Positions 5,832 to 12,530 of a DNA stretch of 25,952 nucleotides are shown here, piece after piece. Position 1 is the stretch's first letter; each line of letters opens with the position of its first letter. The DNA is taken from IMG/VR virus record IMGVR_UViG_3300042469_000664, positions 1-25,952 of that record; one strand, 5' to 3'. The stretch comes from a virus. The translations under genes were made by a program, and so were the position numbers. The notes beneath the pieces are model-generated. The model had not been told where the DNA came from. It searched no databases and saw only the letters and a program-made list of their open reading frames with translations.

Positions 5832-6663
5832 ACGGCCCGCTACGGGGGTTCTGCAACCGGTTGCAAAGCCTCCCGCCGTCGCGCTGCAGCCGTCCAACGT
5901 GCTGCAGCTTTTCGACATTCCGCATGACCTTCTCGTAGCGTCGCCCGAGAACCCCAACGAGCAGGACGACACGACTTTCGACCAAGTCCTTGAGGGCATG
6001 AAGCGCGACGGCTTCGATGAGAACATCATCGTGGTCCCGTATGTCGGCGCGGACCCGACCTTGCAGGGCAAGTACATCATCGTCTCGGGGCATCACAGGG
6101 CCAAGGCCGCGAAGATGCTCGGCCTACCCGGGGTACCGTCCAAAATTCATTCCAATTGGGATGACATGAAGCGCAAGCTGGAGCTTGTGCGGCGGAACCA
6201 ACTGCGGGGCTCGGTCAATCCCCAGAAGTTCACCAAGCTCTACGACGAGGTGATCAAGACCGGCCTCGACGCATCGGTCGTCAAGATGCAAATGGGCATC
6301 ACGAACGACAAGGCGTTCCAGCACCTCTACAAGGCGGTGTCGGCTAATCTGCCGCCTGCGGCCAAGAAGAAGCTGGACGAAGCCAAGGAAACGATCACGT
6401 CTGTTGACGACCTCTCGGGGGTTATCAGCCAGATTATGAAGGAACACGGCTCCGACCTCGCCCACGGCTTCCTGATCTTCTCCCGGGGCGGCAAGGACCA
6501 CATGAAGGTGGACATGACCCCGGAGCTATGGGCCAAGCTGCAGTCGGCGGCTACGCAGTGCCGGGGCGACAACACCAAGATGGGGCAGTTGATCGTGGCG
6601 GGGCTGGAGAAGGTGGTCGCCGCTTCGCTGCCCTCTAAGGTGCCGTTGAAGAAAGGCAAGTAG
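5683..6663 (+). CDS. ParB/Spo0J-type N-terminal domain protein, 326 aa
   Basis: Residues 75-190 match the ParB/Srx nuclease-like domain. An N-terminal segment lists a residue-spaced helix (TTFDQVLEGMKRDGFDE). A beta strand leads into the hallmark SGHHRAKAAKML, with G136-H137-H138-R139. ParB proteins use this motif to bind CTP, and some phage relatives are nucleases. A helical middle part follows (LRGSVNPQKFTKLYDEVIKTG and an HTH-like DASVVKMQMGITNDKAFQHLY). A C-terminal helical region could form a dimer. Residues 1-70 are proline-rich. The start has GAGGA five bases upstream but lies inside the glycosyltransferase gene. Its place next to terminase suggests a role in packaging, genome segregation or regulation. 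It could bind the dispersed element, but that is untested. Confidence 0.8.
   Translation: MPLVKPSSGTLLPPVTPGNKIGFQPRLLRQAPGTPPPAAPGGSPSKNPAKRPATGVLQPVAKPPAVALQPSNVLQLFDIPHDLLVASPENPNEQDDTTFDQVLEGMKRDGFDENIIVVPYVGADPTLQGKYIIVSGHHRAKAAKMLGLPGVPSKIHSNWDDMKRKLELVRRNQLRGSVNPQKFTKLYDEVIKTGLDASVVKMQMGITNDKAFQHLYKAVSANLPPAAKKKLDEAKETITSVDDLSGVISQIMKEHGSDLAHGFLIFSRGGKDHMKVDMTPELWAKLQSAATQCRGDNTKMGQLIVAGLEKVVAASLPSKVPLKKGK
5851..5866 (+). repeat. dispersed 16-bp element, copy 6
   Basis: CTGCAACCGGTTGCAA, one change at the first position. It begins 20 bases after the glycosyltransferase stop codon, within the proline-rich leader of the ParB-like protein (Leu-Gln-Pro-Val-Ala). Confidence 0.9.
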
Positions 6664-6669
6664 CGCGTT

Positions 6670-7335
6670 ATGACTATGCTTCGCCAGAAGATCAGACTGC
6701 GTCCGCCTCGCCGCGTGATGGTGTCCCTTAAGCCGGGGACGCCGGGGTACCAGAAACAAGCCCAAGAGCGGTACTACCGCAAGCTTGTAGCGGACCACAC
6801 GTCGTTGAAGGACATCATACACAATCTGGCCGAAGGCGTTGCCCCGCTTGCTATCGCCAAGCATTACGCGCAGCAAGGTCTTATAGACGTGCACGAGAAC
6901 GTCTTCTATAAGGCCCTGCTGCTGTTCCGTAAGGAAAACCATGCGGCCATCCAGAAGCAGGGGACCGGCAGTAAGCTGGACGCGATGATCAGCCCGAAGC
7001 TGGCCCCGCTCGACGGAGTGTCTACGGCCCACCAGCTTTTGCGGCTGCAGAAGGACCGGCTTGCTATTGCGCACGCTTTCGAACAGACCACCAATATGCC
7101 GGTGCAGAACGTGCATCGCGATATAGCGGAGGCCCGGGAGCTTATCGAGGTTATCCTGCGGACCGAAGGGCGTGCGGGCGGGGGCGGGCAGAGCGCCAAA
7201 GCCATGAACCAGAGTTTCGCCCCGGACGTGTCCGAAAACCTTGAGAAGCTGCGGCGTGAAACCGATGGCGGGGACGCCCTGCACAATCTTACGCGTGAAC
7301 TGGTAAAGACCCATGGCGACTCAGATAGTAGTTAA
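6670..7335 (+). CDS. putative small terminase subunit, 221 aa
   Basis: I call this mainly from position: it lies directly before the large terminase and overlaps it by 23 bases. The start of the protein is very basic (LRQKIRLRPPRRVMVSLKPG). Residues 40-95 look like a helix-turn-helix (SLKDIIHNLAEGVAPLAIAKHYAQQG, then VFYKALLLFRKEN). Helices with coiled-coil character follow (STAHQLLRLQKDRLAIAHAF and VHRDIAEARELIEVILRTEG). DNA-binding N-terminus, helical oligomerisation core and location all fit a small terminase, which recognises phage DNA and controls cutting. Direct sequence similarity is not evident. No clear Shine-Dalgarno site precedes the ATG, and a second ATG follows two codons later. 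Confidence 0.55.
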   Translation: MTMLRQKIRLRPPRRVMVSLKPGTPGYQKQAQERYYRKLVADHTSLKDIIHNLAEGVAPLAIAKHYAQQGLIDVHENVFYKALLLFRKENHAAIQKQGTGSKLDAMISPKLAPLDGVSTAHQLLRLQKDRLAIAHAFEQTTNMPVQNVHRDIAEARELIEVILRTEGRAGGGGQSAKAMNQSFAPDVSENLEKLRRETDGGDALHNLTRELVKTHGDSDSS

Positions 7336-9574
7336 GCGGCCGAAGCTCATTCTTCCGCCGGGGGTGGTACTGCCCTCGTTTGTGCCGAAGAAGCCCCCGC
7401 CGCATCTGCAAACGGTTGCAAACAAAAGCCCGCTCATTATGAAGCGGGCGTTGCTACGTTCGGTAGAGGAAGGGCACGTCTCCCCGGTCGATACCGAATT
7501 CTCTATGGACGAGAAGACCGCCACGATCCTGCAGCAAATCCGCCAAGAGGCCGAAGGTCTTGACGACGCGAAGATGCGTGATCTGTGGCTGGACGCGTGC
7601 AACACGTACGCGAAGAGCGGGAACGTTACGGCCTTGACCGAGATTACGGCCTACCGCCGTAGCGTCGTGTCCATGGAAGAGTTCATGTACACCGAGACGT
7701 ATCTCGGGCAGAAAGAGGACGAAATCTATCCGGGCGTGCACAAGGCGTGCATGGAACTGGACAACGACATTTACAATGAAGCGGTTCTAAAGGGCGCTCT
7801 GGGCATCGGCAAGACGACCATCGCCAACATCCACATTCCGCGCGTCGTCTACAAGCTGTCCTGTATGCGCCACCCCCAGACTACCTACGGGGTGCGTTCG
7901 GCGTCGTCGCTGGTTATCTCGATCCAGTCCATTCGCCTAGCTACGGCCAAGAAAGCCGTCTTTCAGGAAATGGCTCCGATCTTCCGTAACAGCCCGTACT
8001 TCCGGAGTATGTACCCGTACGATCCGTACGTCACGTCGCAGATGGTATTCCGGCGGCAGAACGTCAGCATCATGCCGGTGTCGTCCTCAACGACCGGCGC
8101 TATCTCCATGAACGTCATCGCGGGCATCCTCGATGAAATGAACTTCATGCAGAAGATCAAGGACTCGAAATCTTCGCAGGCGTCGGACGAGGGGACGTTC
8201 GATCAGGCGAAGCAAATGTACGAGACTATCACTCGTCGCCGTCAATCGCGCTTCAACAAGAAGGGCAAGCTCCCGGGTATCATGTTCCTCATTTCGTCGT
8301 CCAAGTACCCGGACGACTTCACCGAGAAGAAAGCGGCCGAGGCGACCATGTGCGGGGGAACCAACCCGCATATCTACGTGTTCTCGCTGGCGCAGTGGGA
8401 AGCCAAGGGAGCCGAAAGCTTCCTGCCCGAGAAATTCAAGGTGCAGATAGGCACCGCTTTCGTCCGCTCGCGCATCCTAAAGCAAGACGCCGAAACCGGA
8501 GAGTGGGAACAGCCCGACGAAGGGTGCCGGGTCATCGAAGTTCCCATGGACTTCTTTCCGGCCTTCCAGACGAACGTTGACGATAGCTTGCGAGACTTCG
8601 GCGGTATCACGCTGCTGTCCCAGCGGCCCTTCATCGCCCGCCGTGAAATGGTCACCGTCGCTATGCACAACGGTGAAAAGGCGGGCTACCTCAATCCCAT
8701 GAAGGGACTTGAGGCTATCGACCTTGAGCTTGGCATGCCGGTGCTGGACATCACCCGGGTGCGTACCGAAGGGCACCTGATCAACAGTCCGCGCCATATC
8801 CACGTTGACTTGGGGCATAAGCGGGATGCCTGCGGACTAGCCATGGGGCATATCGTCGGCCAGAAGCTTATCGAGCGTATCGACAAGAACACGGGGCTTG
8901 TCACTCGATCCGTCGCCCCCATGATCGCCGTCGATCTGGTCGCCCGCATCGTGAAGCCCCCGGGCGGGGAGATCGAATTCGCCAAGGTCCGGGAATTCAT
9001 CAAGACACTACGGGATGCCTACCACTATCCCATCGAGTGGGTCACCTTCGACGGCTTCCAATCCATCGACAGTCGCCAAATCCTCCGCAAGGAAGGGTTC
9101 AAGGCGGACTACCAATCGGTCGAGGACGTGGAAAGCTATCGGTCACTACGCGATGCCCTGTACGAGGAGCGGGTGCTGCTGCCCCATCACATGGTCCTAA
9201 ACCAAGAACTGGTCGGCCTAGAGTGGAAGCAAGACGGCAGCAAGGAAAAGGTCGATCATCCTACCAACGGATCGAAGGACGTTGCTGACGGCGTCTGCGG
9301 CGTCGTATCGTTCCTGTTGCGCCGTCGTGCCTCTTGGGCGGGCACCATAAGCGGGGCGACGGACATCAACCTGTCGGACCTCTCCCAGAATTCGCAGCGC
9401 GTCACCACCCCGGCTTTGCAAGCGGTTGCAAATACAGGGGCGGCCGGGGAAGCCGCCAACGATGCGCACGACAAGGGCTTGGCCGCGAAAACCGGCACGC
9501 TGAGCGGGCACAGGACCACCCAAGCTCGCCGCAATGTCCATCGAAAAAAGGTCAATAGACGCGTTTATACATAG
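7313..9574 (+). CDS. terL: large terminase subunit, 753 aa
   Basis: This is the motor and nuclease that packages DNA into the prohead. Residues 161-169 (GALGIGKTT) are the ATP-binding Walker A loop. The Walker B acidic pair is D274-E275 in VIAGILDEMNF. The C-terminal RNase H-like nuclease is marked by D499 in HVDLGHKRDACGLAMGH, D in IEWVTFDGFQSID (about residue 584), and D659 in SKDVADGVCGVV. At 753 residues it is longer than most large terminases. The excess is a proline-rich N-terminal leader (residues 1-45) and a C-terminal tail. Both extensions carry a copy of the dispersed element (7 and 8). The start overlaps the previous gene, so translation is probably coupled. Confidence 0.93.
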   Translation: MATQIVVKRPKLILPPGVVLPSFVPKKPPPHLQTVANKSPLIMKRALLRSVEEGHVSPVDTEFSMDEKTATILQQIRQEAEGLDDAKMRDLWLDACNTYAKSGNVTALTEITAYRRSVVSMEEFMYTETYLGQKEDEIYPGVHKACMELDNDIYNEAVLKGALGIGKTTIANIHIPRVVYKLSCMRHPQTTYGVRSASSLVISIQSIRLATAKKAVFQEMAPIFRNSPYFRSMYPYDPYVTSQMVFRRQNVSIMPVSSSTTGAISMNVIAGILDEMNFMQKIKDSKSSQASDEGTFDQAKQMYETITRRRQSRFNKKGKLPGIMFLISSSKYPDDFTEKKAAEATMCGGTNPHIYVFSLAQWEAKGAESFLPEKFKVQIGTAFVRSRILKQDAETGEWEQPDEGCRVIEVPMDFFPAFQTNVDDSLRDFGGITLLSQRPFIARREMVTVAMHNGEKAGYLNPMKGLEAIDLELGMPVLDITRVRTEGHLINSPRHIHVDLGHKRDACGLAMGHIVGQKLIERIDKNTGLVTRSVAPMIAVDLVARIVKPPGGEIEFAKVREFIKTLRDAYHYPIEWVTFDGFQSIDSRQILRKEGFKADYQSVEDVESYRSLRDALYEERVLLPHHMVLNQELVGLEWKQDGSKEKVDHPTNGSKDVADGVCGVVSFLLRRRASWAGTISGATDINLSDLSQNSQRVTTPALQAVANTGAAGEAANDAHDKGLAAKTGTLSGHRTTQARRNVHRKKVNRRVYT
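7406..7421 (+). repeat. dispersed 16-bp element, copy 7
   Basis: CTGCAAACGGTTGCAA, in the non-conserved N-terminal leader of the large terminase (Leu-Gln-Thr-Val-Ala, residues 32-36). Confidence 0.92.
9416..9431 (+). repeat. dispersed 16-bp element, copy 8
   Basis: TTGCAAGCGGTTGCAA, a full consensus match in the C-terminal tail of the large terminase (Leu-Gln-Ala-Val-Ala), 143 bases before its end. It is 152 bases upstream of the promoter at 9583. Confidence 0.95.
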
Positions 9575-9582
9575 TCTAACGT

Positions 9583-9611
9583 TTGCGCTAAATGGCCCCT
9601 CATGCTATGCT
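9583..9611 (+). promoter_or_regulatory. candidate promoter, TTGCGC-17-TATGCT with extended -10
   Basis: TTGCGC at 9583-9588 and TATGCT at 9606-9611, 17 bases apart, are the same hexamers and spacing as at 2779-2807. A TG at 9603-9604 gives an extended -10. It would start transcription near 9618 for the accessory block beginning at 9636. Confidence 0.65.
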
Positions 9612-9635
9612 TACGCACCAGCATCGAGGAGCAAA

Positions 9636-10250
9636 ATGCAAACATTCGACATGTGCCCATCGCCTTGGATCGATGAGGCGGAAGGGGAAATATGGGAGGA
9701 CGGGGTACGTCTCTTCCATAGGTGGCTCTGGCATAAATTCGGGGAGCGCTACTTCTACGGGCACGAAGTAGCCGAGCATCTGGACGTGCATCGCGAGATC
9801 ACGGACCACTGGCTTAACGTCGTCAAGTCTTACGAACTGATCGATGTCGAATTCATCGACATCATCCCCAAGAACCGTACCGGCGAGCATGAAATGCTCT
9901 GCTACATCGTGCGGGAAACTCCCGAAGAGGGCGGCGCGCAGCCGATAGTGGCGGACGAATTGCGGGACTTCGATCCGTGGGTTGACCGCAGCTACGACGC
10001 GGAGATACCCAACCTCCTGTGGCCCGACCTCACCATCGACAAGTATTACGACATCACGTTCGATGAGGTTAAGGCCACAACGGGCAAGGCCCGTCGCCGC
10101 CATACCCATTACCCCTTCATGCCAGTGCCCTGCACGGAGTTGCCCCGCTATGCCTCTGCTAAAACGTGGGGCGATACTCGCCGCGCCGACCGTTCCCTCC
10201 CCGATCCCAAGTGGCAGGCTGCTATCGAAAACGCCATTACGCCCGCGTAG
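9636..10250 (+). CDS. hypothetical protein with possible winged-helix N-terminus, 204 aa
   Basis: The start at 9636 is chosen because GAGGAG lies four bases upstream. A longer frame from 9534 would overlap the terminase and the promoter. Residues 15-70 resemble a winged helix: WEDGVRLFHRWLWHKFG, HEVAEHLDVHREITDHWLNVVKSYELIDVEFIDI. The remainder is acidic and rich in aromatics (DELRDFDPWVDRSYDAEIPNLLWPDLTIDKYYDITFDEV) and ends in a basic stretch. No family is recognised. It has its own promoter and opens the accessory block between terminase and portal. A DNA-binding or regulatory role is a weak inference. Confidence 0.75.
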   Translation: MQTFDMCPSPWIDEAEGEIWEDGVRLFHRWLWHKFGERYFYGHEVAEHLDVHREITDHWLNVVKSYELIDVEFIDIIPKNRTGEHEMLCYIVRETPEEGGAQPIVADELRDFDPWVDRSYDAEIPNLLWPDLTIDKYYDITFDEVKATTGKARRRHTHYPFMPVPCTELPRYASAKTWGDTRRADRSLPDPKWQAAIENAITPA

Positions 10251-10302
10251 CCTGACGGGGGCGCTAGACCAATATCTCTCGTTCGTGGAGAAGCACGGTC
10301 GT

Positions 10303-10686
10303 ATGGCATCGGAGTGGCGGGAATTCCATGTTGGGAGCGCCCGCCCTGCGGTCCTGCGCGTGATGGTCAACAAGCTGTACTACTTTGCAGCGGCCATCGA
10401 GGGCATCGGTCCGAAGGAATTCAAGCTTATTGCAAACGTCTGCAAAAGCTGGAACGTGATACTGGATACCTATCTGCTGGCGACCTACAAGTATTACCAG
10501 AAGGACGATCCGATCTTGTCGGACTTCTCGTATGATGCGCTGGTGCAATACATCGCGTATCACCATATGGCCGTGCGGAAACTCGCCGTAAACGGGGCAG
10601 TCCTGCCGGTTCCGTTTGGCCCCTCCTCCTCTCATGCTATAATCGTCCCCAGCGACATCATCGAATTTTCACGGGTTTACGAATGA
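10303..10686 (+). CDS. small helical protein, weakly like the DNA ligase N-terminal (Ia) segment, 127 aa
   Basis: Residues 35-90 (LIANVCKSWNVILDTYLLATYKYYQKDDPILSDFSYDALVQYIAYHH) resemble the helical Ia segment that starts bacterial NAD-dependent DNA ligases, where a tyrosine pair is followed by DDP-x-I-S-D-x-x-YD. No adenylation domain follows, so this is not a ligase by itself. The start is uncertain. I prefer the ATG at 10303, with GAGAAG nine bases upstream; a GTG at 10285 has no ribosome-binding site. The stop codon overlaps the next start as ATGA. Element copy 9 is inside the gene. Confidence 0.6.
   Translation: MASEWREFHVGSARPAVLRVMVNKLYYFAAAIEGIGPKEFKLIANVCKSWNVILDTYLLATYKYYQKDDPILSDFSYDALVQYIAYHHMAVRKLAVNGAVLPVPFGPSSSHAIIVPSDIIEFSRVYE
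10430..10445 (+). repeat. dispersed 16-bp element, copy 9
   Basis: TTGCAAACGTCTGCAA, one mismatch in the right half. It is inside the 10303 gene, read as Ile-Ala-Asn-Val-Cys-Lys. This is the same frame as copy 5 and differs from most intragenic copies. Confidence 0.88.
10615..10643 (+). promoter_or_regulatory. candidate promoter with perfect extended -10
   Basis: TATAAT at 10638-10643 is perfect and preceded by TG at 10635-10636. The -35 (TTTGGC, 10615-10620) is weak. It lies inside the end of the 10303 gene and would drive the four-cysteine genes from about 10650. Confidence 0.6.
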
Positions 10687-11255
10687 CCATCGATCCGTTC
10701 TTTCGCGACCTACCTCTGCGGAGCGAAGCCAAGCTTAAGGCTTTGGGCTTCGGAGAGTTTGAGCTTCGGGAACACAAGCGGTTGGTCGACCGGTACCTGA
10801 AACTCCTGACGGCGTATCACACGGCCGAGGAAGCCAAGGATTGGGACGCCAGCTACATCGCGGAGCAGGAGATCGTAGCCCTCGCCACGACGGTGCATTT
10901 CCGGGGCGAGGACCCCAACGATATTCCTCTGGAGACGCTGCGGTATATCGTGAACAAGGCTCCGAATTCGCCAGCCCCGGATGCGGTCACGATGCAGTAC
11001 CGGGACAAGATCAAGTCCAAAGCGCCGTCGATCCGGGCCAAGTGCGTCAAATGCATGGGCGGTGCCCCCAGCCTAGTGAAGGGGTGCCCGTCCACTACCT
11101 GCCTGCTATGGCCGTTTCGCATGGGCACGAACCCTGTGCGCGGGGCACTCTCACCGCCAGTTACGGAAATCCTTATCCCCGAGGAACTGGCCGAAGAACT
11201 GAAACAAGAGCGCGTCGATAACGAGGACGCGGAAAAAGACGACGTAGGAGCGTAA
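10683..11255 (+). CDS. four-cysteine (CxxC-x10-C-x4-C) protein A, 190 aa
   Basis: The C-terminal part has C121, C124, C135 and C140 in RAKCVKCMGGAPSLVKGC followed by CLLWPFRMGTNP. This spacing suggests a small metal-binding site, probably zinc. Similar CxxC-GG...C...CPL-W/Y-xFR-x-G-x-NP segments occur in many uncharacterised phage proteins. The N-terminal 100 residues are helical and acidic (FELREHKRLVDRYLKLLTAYHTAEEAKDWDASYIAEQE), and the tail is highly acidic. The next gene carries the same motif with identical spacing. The start overlaps the previous stop as ATGA, and a strong -10 lies 40 bases upstream. Confidence 0.8.
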   Translation: MTIDPFFRDLPLRSEAKLKALGFGEFELREHKRLVDRYLKLLTAYHTAEEAKDWDASYIAEQEIVALATTVHFRGEDPNDIPLETLRYIVNKAPNSPAPDAVTMQYRDKIKSKAPSIRAKCVKCMGGAPSLVKGCPSTTCLLWPFRMGTNPVRGALSPPVTEILIPEELAEELKQERVDNEDAEKDDVGA

Positions 11256-11256
11256 C

Positions 11257-11634
11257 ATGGCATTGATACGTGCGGGCGCTGCGGCCAGCGCTCTACCGGC
11301 CGTTCCGAGGCAATGGCGTCCCGATCCCAAGGCCGTCATGGAAATGATACCCGTCGAGGTGCGCCTCATCATGGGGCAAATTCTGTACGGGGATCGTGAG
11401 CCCAAATCCATACCTTCGGATGACATCTTCGTGCTGATGCGCACGGCACACGATCCCAGCCTCCCCGCCGAGAAGGCGTACCGGGACCGCGTGGTTAACC
11501 GGGGTACCGCCATCCGGGGTTTTTGTGTACTATGTCAGGGAGGCTCACCCAAGCAAGTACGTCTCTGCGACGACGTGACTTGCCCCTTGTGGGTATTTCG
11601 TATGGGCGGGAACCCGCTCTCTAGGAGGCGATAA
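11257..11634 (+). CDS. four-cysteine (CxxC-x10-C-x4-C) protein B, 125 aa
   Basis: Paralogue of the preceding gene product over the cysteine module: C90, C93, C104 and C109 in RGFCVLCQGGSPKQVRLC followed by TCPLWVFRMGGNP. The cysteine spacing (3, 11, 5) is identical to the neighbour, and the FRMG-x-NP tail is shared. The first 85 residues differ, although both contain a segment that ends in a basic stretch just before the first cysteine (YRDKIKSKAPSIRAKC and YRDRVVNRGTAIRGFC), so the relation extends upstream of the cysteines. AGGAG lies five bases before the ATG. A tandem duplication followed by divergence is likely. A nucleic-acid or protein-binding zinc module is inferred. Confidence 0.82.
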   Translation: MALIRAGAAASALPAVPRQWRPDPKAVMEMIPVEVRLIMGQILYGDREPKSIPSDDIFVLMRTAHDPSLPAEKAYRDRVVNRGTAIRGFCVLCQGGSPKQVRLCDDVTCPLWVFRMGGNPLSRRR

Positions 11635-11635
11635 A

Positions 11636-11929
11636 ATGGAATTCACAAGCAAGCCTCTATCAGCGGAGGCTCGGATTTTCGTGGAGGCCCTCGATAAGGC
11701 CGAGAAAGAATTCATCGCGGCTCGCGGGGGAAACCTACCCGACATTGTCGAAATGCTCGCGATCTACGCTAGGAACGTCGGGACCATCGTCGGCTACACC
11801 GGGTCAGTCAATCCGCTGCTGGTACCTCAACTCATGCAGGTAGTTGAGGCCAATATCATGCAGGCTGTGCAGGCCGGTATCACCGGGGGCGCAGGGGGCA
11901 CCAGCGAACCCGGCCCCCGAGTACACTAG
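11636..11929 (+). CDS. small hypothetical protein, 97 aa
   Basis: Unknown protein with a perfect AGGAGG ribosome-binding site. It begins MEFTSKPLSAEARIFVEALDKAEKEFIAA and is mostly helical. The second half is hydrophobic (LVPQLMQVVEANIMQAVQAGITGGAGG), which may be a packing helix rather than a membrane segment, as it contains polar residues. It starts one base after the preceding stop and its own stop abuts the next ATG, so it is a middle gene of an operon. Confidence 0.75.
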   Translation: MEFTSKPLSAEARIFVEALDKAEKEFIAARGGNLPDIVEMLAIYARNVGTIVGYTGSVNPLLVPQLMQVVEANIMQAVQAGITGGAGGTSEPGPRVH

Positions 11930-12439
11930 ATGCGCGGCTATCGTAGGGCGTATTTTTCGGAGTGCCGGAAATGGCGATACTCTCTGTACATCGTATGGGA
12001 CGGATCGCTGCCGCTCTTGCACTGCTGCATGCTGAACCCGTCTACAGCGGACGAGTTCAAGAACGATCCCACGGTACACCGCCAATGCGAAAGAGCGAGG
12101 CGGATGGGGTGCGGCGGGCTAATCGTGACCAACGCCTACGCATGGCGGGACACGTATCCCGAGGGCCTGTACGTCACCCCCGATCCTATCGGTAAGTTCA
12201 ACGACGTGTGGATCGTGCGCGCGGCCAAACAAGCCAAGGTCACTATCTGCGGGTGGGGCCACCACTGCGACAAGGTATCCCGTAAACTCGGGATGGATCG
12301 TATGCCCCGGAGCGAATGGCTCATAGACCTTATGGGGGCAGAGGGCGTCGTACCGATGGCGCTAGGCTTCACCAAGGACGGGTCGCCACGTCACCCTCTC
12401 TACTGCGCATACGACACAGAATTAGAGCCAATGTGCTAG
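11930..12439 (+). CDS. DUF1643 family protein, 169 aa
   Basis: The motif MLNPSTADEFKNDPTVHRQC followed by a helix and GLIVTNAYAWRDTYPEGL is the signature of DUF1643 proteins, which are common in phages and mobile elements and have no established biochemical role. The family's usual length (about 150-200 residues) is matched. Further conserved-looking segments are TICGWGHHCD and PMALGFTKDGSPRHPLYC. The N-terminus is basic and cysteine-rich. The ATG directly follows the previous stop (TAGATG), so translation is probably coupled. It is the last gene of the accessory block, and element copy 10 begins one base after its end. Confidence 0.85.
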   Translation: MRGYRRAYFSECRKWRYSLYIVWDGSLPLLHCCMLNPSTADEFKNDPTVHRQCERARRMGCGGLIVTNAYAWRDTYPEGLYVTPDPIGKFNDVWIVRAAKQAKVTICGWGHHCDKVSRKLGMDRMPRSEWLIDLMGAEGVVPMALGFTKDGSPRHPLYCAYDTELEPMC

Positions 12440-12440
12440 T

Positions 12441-12456
12441 TTGCAACCGATTGCAA
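12441..12456 (+). repeat. dispersed 16-bp element, copy 10
   Basis: TTGCAACCGATTGCAA, a full consensus match. It starts right after the DUF1643 gene and ends 16 bases before the -35 box of the portal-gene promoter. Confidence 0.95.
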
Positions 12457-12472
12457 AGCCCGTCGAAAGTTG

Positions 12473-12502
12473 TTGACGGGGGATACCACTATGGCATAGT
12501 AT
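12473..12502 (+). promoter_or_regulatory. candidate promoter for the portal/head operon
   Basis: TTGACG at 12473-12478 and TAGTAT at 12497-12502 are 18 bases apart. It sits in the 91-base gap before the portal gene and is the best candidate for driving the head genes. Confidence 0.6.
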
Positions 12503-12509
12503 CCCGGCT

Positions 12510-12521
12510 AACAAATTTGTT
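12510..12521. promoter_or_regulatory. 12-bp perfect palindrome before the portal gene
   Basis: AACAAATTTGTT is a perfect palindrome at the expected transcription start of the 12473 promoter and ten bases before the ATG. It could be an operator half pair or a coincidence; it occurs only once here. Confidence 0.35.
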
Positions 12522-12530
12522 GGCGGGTAC

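Noticed and set aside
5683-6663. parS sites (TGTTTCACGTGAAACA) to go with the ParB-like protein
   Set aside because: I saw no match to that consensus in the window.
9534-9635. Longer start for the 9636 gene
   Set aside because: It would overlap the terminase end and the 9583-9611 promoter, and only the ATG at 9636 has a good ribosome-binding site.
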